DNA of 5,420 nucleotides from positions 1-5,420 of the forward strand of contig JAGLKL010000097.1 of NCBI GenBank assembly GCA_023141075.1. Direction: 5' to 3'. This document shows positions 1 to 5,401 of the stretch, piece by piece. The notes under the pieces were generated by a model. The model was not told the origin of the DNA and ran no database searches. It worked only from the letters and a program-made list of their open reading frames with translations. The translations under genes were made by a program, and so were the position numbers. The number at the start of each line of letters is the position of its first letter. Position 1 is the first letter of the stretch. Source of the stretch: Alphaproteobacteria bacterium (lineage in GTDB: Bacteria; Pseudomonadota; Alphaproteobacteria; Micavibrionales; Micavibrionaceae).

Positions 1-47
1 ATTAAGCCAAAGAAGGTAGTTTAGTGTTTCTTGACTAGGTTCTGATC

Positions 48-902
48 CTAGGCGGGAAACGGAGTGTCTTCATCAACGCCATCGGTGCCATCAGTATCAC
101 CGGTATCACCGGTGTCATCGGTGCCATAGTCATCGGGAGCACAATAACCGAAATTCTCTCTTTGGGTTTCTTCAAACAGATCTGCCGGTGATTGTGCGTT
201 TATTTCAGAAGAACCGTCGAAGATACTTGCGAAAAAAGCCGCTATCCCTTTTTTACCTTTATAAGGTGAGCGTTCATCAAACGACACTACATCGTCTTCC
301 AACTCTTCCTCAATATCCAAGAGTTCTCCAGTATTTTCGGCGTTTTCAAGATTCTCACTATGCGAGTTAAGGCGGCTCAAAAAGTCTTTAAGTCTGTGTT
401 TTCTTTCTTTAACAGCGGCAACAGTAGCGGCGCCGGCATTAGAGGCGGCTAATTTAGTACTGCTTGCAGAAAGGGTATTATCAATAGCATCAATTTCTTT
501 CTCAACATTTTTCTTGATGCTCCCAATTCGCAAGGAAATATATGCGGATAGTTTCTCGAACAGATTTTTTGTCATAAGTTCGAATTCTTCGATCCATTTC
601 TGGAATTCTCTGGCTTTGCGGCGTTGCTCTTTGTCCAGTATCAACGCTTTTTTTTGCACAATAAGAGAAACTTTTCCATGAGCAAAAAAGTGCAAGGGAA
701 GCCCGGTTTCAAAATCCAGTATCTCAGTCATGATACCAACGCCTTCACTCAGGAAGTCTTTGAAATCAGCTATTTCTTTATTGTGCGGGCGCTCAAGAAA
801 GCCTTGTAAAGCCGCAATAACATTTCTATCTTCAGTGTCGCCGGCATCACCGGGTGTACTCTGTTCAGCTTTTTTTATAGTGTGTTTTAACTTCTGGCTC
901 AT
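48..902 (-). CDS. Hypothetical charged, helix-rich protein with Asp/Gly/Thr-rich C-terminal tail
   Basis: I do not recognise this 284-residue protein. It has no signal peptide or clear membrane segment, so it is probably cytosolic. Residues 1-26 are polar and include a PGDAGDTED stretch. Residues 90-141 are densely charged (KEQRRKAREF at 91-100) and look helical, possibly coiled coil. Residues 142-165 are Ala/Ser-rich, resembling a linker, and are followed by a basic helix at 166-180. Residues 183-210 are strongly acidic. Residues 214-230 (YKGKKGIAAFFASIFDG) form a short amphipathic-looking patch. Residues 260-275 are a low-complexity Asp/Gly/Thr repeat. The start is supported by AAGGAC at 911-916, 8 nt upstream of the ATG, and by a good promoter at 951-979. 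A terminator lies between it and the upstream GGDEF gene, so it is probably transcribed alone. The stable reading frame and regulatory signals make it a real gene; its function is unknown. Confidence 0.8.
   Translation of the reverse strand: MSQKLKHTIKKAEQSTPGDAGDTEDRNVIAALQGFLERPHNKEIADFKDFLSEGVGIMTEILDFETGLPLHFFAHGKVSLIVQKKALILDKEQRRKAREFQKWIEEFELMTKNLFEKLSAYISLRIGSIKKNVEKEIDAIDNTLSASSTKLAASNAGAATVAAVKERKHRLKDFLSRLNSHSENLENAENTGELLDIEEELEDDVVSFDERSPYKGKKGIAAFFASIFDGSSEINAQSPADLFEETQRENFGYCAPDDYGTDDTGDTGDTDGTDGVDEDTPFPA
80..124. repeat. Five 9-bp tandem units inside the hypothetical gene
   Basis: Successive 9-mers on the plus strand are catcggtgc, catcagtat, caccggtat, caccggtgt and catcggtgc, a degenerate CAYCGGTRY unit. 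Nine bases is three codons, so on the minus strand the array encodes the Asp-Thr-Gly-type low-complexity tail without breaking frame. A copy-number change would lengthen or shorten the tail by three residues. A related stretch near 835-857 encodes the similar GDAGDTED motif at the N-terminus. Confidence 0.75.
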
Positions 903-950
903 TATCCCGAGTCCTTATATATTCATTGTTTTTCTTTCACCCAACTTCCA

Positions 951-979
951 TTTTTATCTCAAAACCCTGAATGTGTCAA
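951..979 (-). promoter_or_regulatory. Sigma70-like promoter for the 48-902 gene
   Basis: On the minus strand a perfect TTGACA (974-979) is followed after 17 bp by TAAAAA (951-956), which matches TATAAT at four of six positions. Transcription would begin about 40 nt before the ATG at 902. The promoter lies immediately beyond the upstream gene's terminator, so the downstream gene can be expressed independently. A single GANTC site (GACTC on the minus strand, 909-913) overlaps the Shine-Dalgarno region. Confidence 0.55.
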
Positions 980-988
980 AAGAAGCGC

Positions 989-1038
989 AAAAACGCCCGG
1001 ACGCATTTAACTATTGAATTAGAAAAATACGTCCGGGC
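989..1038 (-). terminator. Rho-independent terminator of the GGDEF gene
   Basis: On the minus strand, GCCCGGACG (1030-1038) pairs perfectly with CGTCCGGGC (995-1003). As RNA the stem continues through a U-G wobble and four A-U pairs to about 14 bp with a 16-nt loop. GTTTTTG follows (T-run at 989-993). The wobble pair becomes an A-C mismatch on the plus strand, so both stem and T-run favour minus-strand termination. It lies about 125 nt past the stop of the gene ending at 1163. Confidence 0.7.
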
Positions 1039-1059
1039 TTCGGGTTTTACCTGCCATTA

Positions 1060-1077
1060 GGGTTGGGTTAGGGGGGG
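1060..1077 (+). other. G-quadruplex-type motif
   Basis: The plus strand reads GGG-TT-GGG-TTA-GGGGGGG, giving four G-tracts of at least three with loops of 1-3 bases, which fits the canonical G4 pattern. It sits in the 3' untranslated stretch between the GGDEF stop codon and the terminator. The transcript there would be C-rich, so any quadruplex would form in DNA or in an antisense RNA. Six-base arms TACCTG (1048-1053) and CAGGTA (1086-1091) flank it. Confidence 0.5.
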
Positions 1078-1162
1078 ATGCATGACAGGTACGGGTTTAA
1101 TTGCTTTCTTTTGTTTTTTACCCAAGGGCACTTCGCTGTGTGTTGCTTCGTTCTCCTTAGTT

Positions 1163-1990
1163 TCATTCCGCTGCGTACAAAGTTTGGCCTTTCCGTGCTC
1201 TTTTATCCTGATACAAACCCTGATCGGCCTGATCGATAATATTTTCAATCGTATCGCCCCGCACATATTCCTTAAGGCCGATACTGGCATGGATTCTCAC
1301 AGTGTCTTCCTTCCATTCAAAGCTCAAATCGTTCAAAGCATTGCCGAGTTTGCGTGCTCGCACCATAGCTTTGCCGATACTGGTATTGGGCATAAGGATG
1401 ATGAATTCATCTCCGGCCAGACGTGCGACCATATCCATTGGGCGTATTGCACTTGCTAGAAATTGACCAACCGTTCTCAATGCCTCATCACCGGCCAAAT
1501 GTCCGTAGCGATCATTGATTGCTTTAAAATAATCAAGATCCACCATAATCAGCAAACCACCTTCATTTTCACCGCGATTAGTGCGATCCAGTTCACTTTC
1601 AAAGACACGGAAAAAGCCTCGGCGATTAGTAAGGCCTGTCAGTTCGTCAATCGTTAAAATTTCCTGCAAAGTCTGGATGCGTTCTTCCTTTTGCGCCAGC
1701 TCATATTCGACTTGACGGAGCATTTTATATGCAGTCTTAAGTAGCGCCGTTTTATCCACGCTGCTCTTTTCTCTTCTTGTTTTTGTCTGAGCAGTGTTTC
1801 TTACATTTATGTTGGCATTGGCTACAGGAGTGTGCTCACTTTCTTGTGACAACTCAGGCTTGCTTTTTTTGACAATACCGAATGTTCTCCCGCGGTGTTT
1901 TCCTGTAAAGCCCTTAGAGGATAATGCTTTCTCTGAAAGGCGGTTATGTCCTTGCGAAACATATCTGTTCTGAACAATATCTGAAGTCAT
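1163..1990 (-). CDS. GGDEF-domain protein, probable diguanylate cyclase (AGDEF variant)
   Basis: This 275-residue soluble protein would make c-di-GMP from two GTP. Residues 1-80 are polar, basic and probably disordered. Residues 84-112 form a likely coiled-coil helix that could provide the dimerisation GGDEF enzymes need. The GGDEF domain covers about 113-272: DELTGLTNRR at 115-124, VDLDYFKAIND at 150-160 with metal-ligand candidate D151, YGHLAGDE at 162-169, inhibitory-site RPMD at 183-186, signature AGDEF at 192-196, ASIG at 235-238 and AD..LY at 255-260. There is no PAS, GAF, receiver or membrane sensor region, so its input signal is not visible. Ala replaces the first Gly of the signature; AGDEF enzymes can be active in other bacteria, and the spacing of five residues between RxxD and the signature is intact, so I expect activity with product inhibition. 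GAGGG (2000-2004), 9 nt before the ATG, supports the start. It diverges from the EipB-like gene. Confidence 0.93.
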   Translation of the reverse strand: MTSDIVQNRYVSQGHNRLSEKALSSKGFTGKHRGRTFGIVKKSKPELSQESEHTPVANANINVRNTAQTKTRREKSSVDKTALLKTAYKMLRQVEYELAQKEERIQTLQEILTIDELTGLTNRRGFFRVFESELDRTNRGENEGGLLIMVDLDYFKAINDRYGHLAGDEALRTVGQFLASAIRPMDMVARLAGDEFIILMPNTSIGKAMVRARKLGNALNDLSFEWKEDTVRIHASIGLKEYVRGDTIENIIDQADQGLYQDKRARKGQTLYAAE

Positions 1991-2095
1991 AATTCTAAAC
2001 CCTCATATCTTGTTGTGCCGGAAGCACATCTGGTTACTCAAAACCCCTATACCAAGGTGAAATGCGAGAACTATGCCATAAGAAAAAAGTATTTT

Positions 2096-2110
2096 TTAAC
2101 AACGGTTTAA
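2096..2110. promoter_or_regulatory. Candidate CtrA binding box (TTAA-N7-TTAA)
   Basis: TTAA at 2096-2099 and TTAA at 2107-2110 are separated by exactly seven bases (caacggt), matching the palindromic full CtrA consensus known from Caulobacter and relatives. It lies between two divergent genes, about 106 bp from the GGDEF start and 147 bp from the first EipB-like start. A TTGTTA (2097-2102, minus strand) overlaps it and could serve as a -35 element for the GGDEF gene, the usual geometry of CtrA-activated promoters, but no convincing -10 follows. The local sequence is very AT-rich, so chance is possible. Confidence 0.45.
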
Positions 2111-2183
2111 AATATTTTCTTAAAAGTATATTTTACCGCCTATAGATATCCTTCCTATTAAAAGCATTATTTGCCTATTACGG

Positions 2184-2204
2184 ACGCGGCATGCTTTGCC
2201 GTGT
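2184..2204 (+). promoter_or_regulatory. Stem-loop upstream of the EipB-like gene
   Basis: ACGCGGCA (2184-2191) pairs with TGCCGTGT (2197-2204) around a five-base TGCTT loop: eight pairs including one G-U as plus-strand RNA. No T-run follows, so it is not a terminator. It could be a leader-RNA structure or, as DNA, an operator with CGGCA/TGCCG arms. A weak TATAGA (-10-like) lies upstream at 2141-2146, which would place the hairpin in the 5' untranslated region. Confidence 0.4.
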
Positions 2205-2227
2205 ATGGTTTAAATCTGTCCTTTAAA

Positions 2228-2251
2228 GAGACTTATCTTTAGGATAAGCTC
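2228..2251 (+). promoter_or_regulatory. Hairpin covering the Shine-Dalgarno of the upstream EipB-like start
   Basis: GAG (2228-2230) and CTTATC (2232-2237) pair with GATAAG (2243-2248) and CTC (2249-2251), leaving A2231 bulged and a TTTAG loop (2238-2242). The nine-pair stem contains half of AGGA (2241-2244), the only Shine-Dalgarno-like sequence for the ATG at 2257, 12 nt downstream. It would therefore limit ribosome access to that start unless opened. The alternative start at 2311 lies outside it. Confidence 0.45.
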
Positions 2252-2256
2252 AACTT

Positions 2257-3225
2257 ATGCAAAGCTGGGACGAAATATATAAAAAAAACTCATTAAACAA
2301 TAAGGTTAAAATGAGTGGAAGGCATAAAGAATACGAACAATTTCTCTTGGCTATGATCTTGATTGCAGAAGTTATTGCCGGGTTATTCTTTTTTAGTACA
2401 TATGCGCATGCTGTAAGTGACCCGGCACTAAAGGCAGGATTTTTTCCTCATAAAGCACTTTATGACATCCGCCTTTCCTCCAAAAAAAGCGGTAGCCTTA
2501 TTTCTAATATTAGCGGCAAAATGATGTATGAGTGGTATTCCTCTTGTGATGGCTGGGTGTCCAATTACCAGTTTGACATGCTCTATGAATATATAGCGAT
2601 GCCTGCTACCCGTGTGACCAGCGATTTTTCAACCTATGAATCTTTTGACAGGCAGAGTTTTAATTTTACTGTGCAACGCAAAAAGGACGGGGATTCATAT
2701 GAGAAGTTCCGCGGAGCTACGGAACTCGGAGAAAAGGGATATCCTGAAAAAATAATATATAACGTACCCGAAGGCTTGGTGCAGTCCTTGCCGGAAGGAA
2801 CGTTATTTCCTTTGGGACACACGCTCGATGTGCTGGGAAAAATCAAACAGGGCAAACGTTTTTATAGTGCCGTGTTATTTGATGGCAGTGACGGAGAAGG
2901 CCCGATAGAGGTAAACACATTTATCGGCAGGGAATATACATACAAAATGCCGCAACAGGCCTTGGATGAAGATAAAAACGTGACAGGAAAAAATATTGAC
3001 CCTGATTTAGTTAACACCAAGGCATGGGATATTCGTTTGGCTTTCTTTCCACTCGATACATCTGATACTGTAGCTGATTATGAAATGTCTGTGGTGTTTC
3101 ATGAAAATGGTGTAATCAGTGAGATGGAGATTGAATACGAGGATTTTTCAGTAAGCCAGAACCTTATTGCTATAGAATCGGTGGAATCGGTCTGTGATAC
3201 AGAGCTTCTGCAAAACAAAAAATGA
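2257..3225 (+). CDS. EipB-family (DUF1849) secreted cell-envelope protein
   Basis: The protein resembles EipB, a periplasmic beta-spiral protein needed for envelope integrity in Brucella. Family-like features are the mature start with FPHKALYDIRLS (63-74), the GKMMYEWYSSCDGW stretch (87-100), LFPLGHT (183-189), FDGSDGEG (208-215), and two cysteines, C97 and C313, placed like the conserved disulfide pair of the family. A signal peptide is clear: hydrophobic residues about 29-48 and an AHA cleavage motif at 50-52, with the mature protein beginning VSDPALK. Starting at 2257 gives 322 residues but an unusually long N-region. The in-frame ATG at 2311 (M19) gives a typical signal peptide and has TAAGG (2301-2305) five bases upstream, so it may be the true start; the coordinates given are the maximal form. 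It stands alone on its strand, diverging from the GGDEF gene. Family assignment rests on recalled sequence pattern, not alignment. Confidence 0.8.
   Translation: MQSWDEIYKKNSLNNKVKMSGRHKEYEQFLLAMILIAEVIAGLFFFSTYAHAVSDPALKAGFFPHKALYDIRLSSKKSGSLISNISGKMMYEWYSSCDGWVSNYQFDMLYEYIAMPATRVTSDFSTYESFDRQSFNFTVQRKKDGDSYEKFRGATELGEKGYPEKIIYNVPEGLVQSLPEGTLFPLGHTLDVLGKIKQGKRFYSAVLFDGSDGEGPIEVNTFIGREYTYKMPQQALDEDKNVTGKNIDPDLVNTKAWDIRLAFFPLDTSDTVADYEMSVVFHENGVISEMEIEYEDFSVSQNLIAIESVESVCDTELLQNKK
2308..2322. repeat. 15-bp direct repeat, copy 1
   Basis: aaaatgagtggaagg here spans the second candidate start codon of the EipB-like gene. An identical copy lies at 3219-3233 over the gene's stop codon, 911 bp away. 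Confidence 0.6.
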
Positions 3226-3233
3226 GTGGAAGG
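3219..3233. repeat. 15-bp direct repeat, copy 2
   Basis: Identical to 2308-2322. Here it overlaps the TGA stop of the EipB-like gene and opens a 16-codon frame (3222-3272, beginning Met-Ser-Gly-Arg like the internal start). That frame has no Shine-Dalgarno sequence, so I do not call it a gene. Confidence 0.6.
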
Positions 3234-3251
3234 TTAATAAATAAAGTTATT

Positions 3252-3285
3252 GGGAAAAATAGTTGGGAATAAAGCGGTTTTTCCC
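3252..3285 (+). terminator. Weak possible terminator after the EipB-like gene
   Basis: GGGAAAAA (3252-3259) pairs perfectly with TTTTTCCC (3278-3285), plus one wobble pair, around a loop of about 16 bases, 27 nt after the stop. The stem is AT-rich and no T-run follows, so it is a poor intrinsic terminator. It is the only candidate stem seen between this gene and divK. Confidence 0.3.
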
Positions 3286-3408
3286 CTGATGTTAACGTTT
3301 TGGCAAGTCTTAAAGCATAGGATATACGGGTGAATAAAACCGGATGGCCAAAAACGCCCCGAAAAACTGTAGATTTATACTCTTATATAGGTTTTTTTAA
3401 TCATTGCT

Positions 3409-3834
3409 ATGACAAAAAAAGTTCTAATCGTTGAGGATAACGAGCTCAATATGAAGCTTTTTCATGACCTTCTTGAGGCACATGGAATTGAAACTGTGCA
3501 AGTCAGAGATGGCAATATTGCTTATGATATGGCTATAGAACATAGGCCGGATCTGATTGTAATGGACATACAGCTTCCCGAGATTTCCGGTCTTGATATC
3601 ACGCGTCAGCTTAAAGAACACCCGGAACTTAAATCTGTTCCCGTGATTGCTGTTACGGCTTTTGCCATGAAAGGCGATGAGCAAAAAATACGTAACGGTG
3701 GATGCGAGGATTATATTTCCAAGCCGATTTCTGTGTCCCGTTTTATTGACGTGGTAAAAAAACATTTGGGTGATCATGACACAGAAGGGGTGCAGAAACC
3801 GGAAGAACAACAGATAGCAGGGGAGAAGCAATAA
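3409..3834 (+). CDS. divK: DivK, single-domain response regulator of cell-cycle and polarity control
   Basis: This 141-residue cytosolic receiver-only protein matches DivK closely along its length. Visible landmarks are KKVLIVEDNELNMKLF (3-18) with acidic E9/D10, phosphoacceptor D53 in VMDIQLPE, T83 in AVTAFAMKGD, D90 in the loop known to matter for DivK function, GGCEDYISKPIS (97-108) and K105. In Caulobacter the kinase DivJ and phosphatase PleC set its phosphorylation, and DivK-P acts through the DivL/CckA pathway to reduce CtrA activity. It has a polar Glu/Gln/Lys tail (about 121-141) beyond the receiver fold, somewhat longer than the Caulobacter protein. No good Shine-Dalgarno sequence precedes the ATG; the nearest candidate, ATAGG at 3387-3391, is 17 nt away. 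The start is still secure because homologues begin at the same Met-Thr-Lys-Lys. pleD follows after one base. Confidence 0.96.
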   Translation: MTKKVLIVEDNELNMKLFHDLLEAHGIETVQVRDGNIAYDMAIEHRPDLIVMDIQLPEISGLDITRQLKEHPELKSVPVIAVTAFAMKGDEQKIRNGGCEDYISKPISVSRFIDVVKKHLGDHDTEGVQKPEEQQIAGEKQ

Positions 3835-3835
3835 C

Positions 3836-5278
3836 ATGTCAGCACGCGTTCTCATTGTCGATGATATACTTCCTAATGTAAAATTGCTTGAGGCCAAGCT
3901 GGCTTGTGAGTATTACGAAATTATCACCGCCACCAGCGGTCAAGAGGCTTTGGAAAAAGTTGCAACCGAAAATCCGGATATCGTCCTGCTTGATGTGATG
4001 ATGCCGGGCATGGACGGTTTTGAAGTTTGTTCACGTATTAAATCAAATCCTGAAACCGCGCATATTCCTGTTGTCATGGTTACGGCGCTGACCGATATAG
4101 AAGACAAAGTCCGTGGACTTGAAGTCGGGGCGGATGATTTTCTGAGCAAGCCCATTAACGACACGGCTCTTATGGCACGTGTACGTTCTTTGGCGCGGTT
4201 GAAAATGGCATTGGATGAATGGCGTCTCCGCGAACATGCGGCTAATCAGTTTGGTGTTGTGACCGAAAAAACAAATCTCATGCAAGAGCCTATTGAAGGC
4301 GCGCGCATTTTGCTTATAGAGGATAAAGAGTATGACAAGGACAAAATTGTCGATGCATTGTCTTCTGACCTGAGCATAGTAATGGCTGCTTCTGACGGGG
4401 TAACGGCCATGGGAATGGTTGCTTCTCAGGAATTTGATATTTTAATGGTTAGCCTGAACCTTAAGAATGAGGACGGTCTGCGTCTTTGTTCGCACCTTCG
4501 CTCAAATGAGAAAACTCGCTCCCTTCCCATTGTTATGATTGCCGATGATAAAGACATGTCGCGTGTAGCTCACGGTATGGAAATAGGAGCCTATGATTAC
4601 ATTATGCGCCCGCTTGAAAAAAGCGAGCTTATAGCTCGTGTGCGCACCCAGATCCGCCGTAAACGTTTTCAAGAGCGGTTGCGCTCCAGTTATGAAATCA
4701 GCTTGTCAATGGCGCTGACCGATAGCCTCACGGGTTTGTATAACCGCCGTTATTTGGAAGTTCATCTAGGCAAGCTTATCGAAAACAATAACCAAAGTAA
4801 AAAAGCCTTGGCTGTGTTAATCATGGATATTGATCACTTTAAGAATGTGAACGATACATATGGTCACAATGTCGGTGACGAAGTCTTAAAGGTTTTTGCC
4901 GAGCGTCTGAAAAATAGCGTCAGAAGCTTCGATCTTATCGCACGTTATGGTGGGGAAGAGTTCGTTGTTATTCTACCCGATGTTTCGTCCGAGCGTGCCT
5001 ATATGGTTGCTGAAAGGCTACGCCGCTCTATTGGCGATACGCCGATTAATTGCAGCGTGGAAGAGGGCAGCATCAGCATTACAACGTCTATTGGCGGCAT
5101 GATTGTCGAAAGCGGTATTCACAATATGGAACAAGTTCTTGAGCGCGCGGATAAGTGCTTATACGAAGCCAAAAACACAGGCCGTAACCGTACAATCTTC
5201 GAGAATAAAGGTTTGATTACCGATGAAGACTATAAAGAAGTTCAGCGTGCCGTTTATATGGAAGATCAACAAGAATAG
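3836..5278 (+). CDS. pleD: PleD, REC-REC-GGDEF response regulator diguanylate cyclase
   Basis: This 480-residue protein has the PleD architecture. REC1 (about 3-120) has D9/D10, phosphoacceptor D53 (LLDVMMPGMDG), T83 and K105. REC2 (about 156-272) is degenerate: Ser206 occupies the phosphoacceptor position (MVSLNLKNEDG) and R258 replaces the conserved Lys, as expected for the adaptor receiver that aids dimerisation. The GGDEF domain (about 287-455) has DSLTGLYNRR (296-305), D331 in MDIDHFKNVND, GGEEF at 372-376, inhibitory-site RSFD at 363-366 and R394 matching the secondary inhibitory arginine. Phosphorylation of REC1 drives dimerisation and c-di-GMP synthesis, in Caulobacter at the stalked pole for the swarmer-to-stalked change. 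The C-terminus runs about 25 residues past the Caulobacter protein and is charged. AGGGGAG at 3819-3825 lies 10 nt before the ATG, inside divK; the one-base gap from the divK stop indicates translational coupling. Confidence 0.96.
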   Translation: MSARVLIVDDILPNVKLLEAKLACEYYEIITATSGQEALEKVATENPDIVLLDVMMPGMDGFEVCSRIKSNPETAHIPVVMVTALTDIEDKVRGLEVGADDFLSKPINDTALMARVRSLARLKMALDEWRLREHAANQFGVVTEKTNLMQEPIEGARILLIEDKEYDKDKIVDALSSDLSIVMAASDGVTAMGMVASQEFDILMVSLNLKNEDGLRLCSHLRSNEKTRSLPIVMIADDKDMSRVAHGMEIGAYDYIMRPLEKSELIARVRTQIRRKRFQERLRSSYEISLSMALTDSLTGLYNRRYLEVHLGKLIENNNQSKKALAVLIMDIDHFKNVNDTYGHNVGDEVLKVFAERLKNSVRSFDLIARYGGEEFVVILPDVSSERAYMVAERLRRSIGDTPINCSVEEGSISITTSIGGMIVESGIHNMEQVLERADKCLYEAKNTGRNRTIFENKGLITDEDYKEVQRAVYMEDQQE

Positions 5279-5344
5279 ATAGTTCTTACTCTTTATTTGT
5301 TTAACTTTACGCCAGTCGCAACTATTTTATTTTCTCCCTGACTT
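5279..5344 (+). other. AT-rich tail after pleD without a clear terminator
   Basis: Only weak pairing is visible: ATAGTT (5279-5284) with AACTAT (5320-5325), followed by TTTTATTTT. The loop is about 35 nt and the stem only six AT-rich pairs, so I cannot call a terminator with confidence. No gene is seen here. Confidence 0.3.
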
Positions 5345-5401
5345 TATACAAGCCGTAACCATGCATACAAGCCGTAACCCCGCATACAAGTCGTAACCCC
5401 G
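5345..5401. repeat. Three tandem 19-bp repeats downstream of pleD
   Basis: Units lie at 5345-5363, 5364-5382 and 5383-5401. The middle unit is catacaagccgtaaccccg. Unit 1 differs from it at the first base and at two bases near the end (ccatg for ccccg); unit 3 differs by one C-to-T change. A fourth unit starts at 5402 (catcaag) but breaks down at once. Nineteen is not a multiple of three and no frame crosses the array, so it is intergenic. The length falls in the range of iterons and other protein-binding arrays, but the setting is chromosomal, so a small variable-number repeat is the simpler reading. Confidence 0.8.

Noticed and set aside
730..1017. 95-codon plus-strand open frame ending in the terminator
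   Set aside because: Its first part is antisense to the 48-902 gene and its end runs through a promoter and terminator stem.
1082..1459. 125-codon plus-strand open frame opposite the GGDEF gene
   Set aside because: It is antisense to a well-conserved GGDEF coding region, has no Shine-Dalgarno signal and encodes an unconvincing Cys/Phe/Ser-rich protein.
1751..1760. DnaA-box-like TTATCCACG
   Set aside because: A single near match inside coding sequence, with no cluster and no AT-rich unwinding region, does not support an origin.
3222..3272. 16-codon frame starting at the second 15-bp repeat
   Set aside because: No ribosome binding site and too short to judge; noted only as a possible remnant.
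3294..3356. Inverted words acgttttggc / gccaaaaacg around the divK promoter region
   Set aside because: Arms need a bulge and are over 40 bases apart; a stable structure is unlikely.
3236..3408. CtrA box in the divK promoter
   Set aside because: TTAA words occur at 3292, 3310 and 3397 but none is paired at seven-base spacing.
3424..3897. 157-codon minus-strand open frame across divK and the start of pleD
   Set aside because: It is the mirror of highly conserved DivK/PleD coding sequence and spans two real genes.
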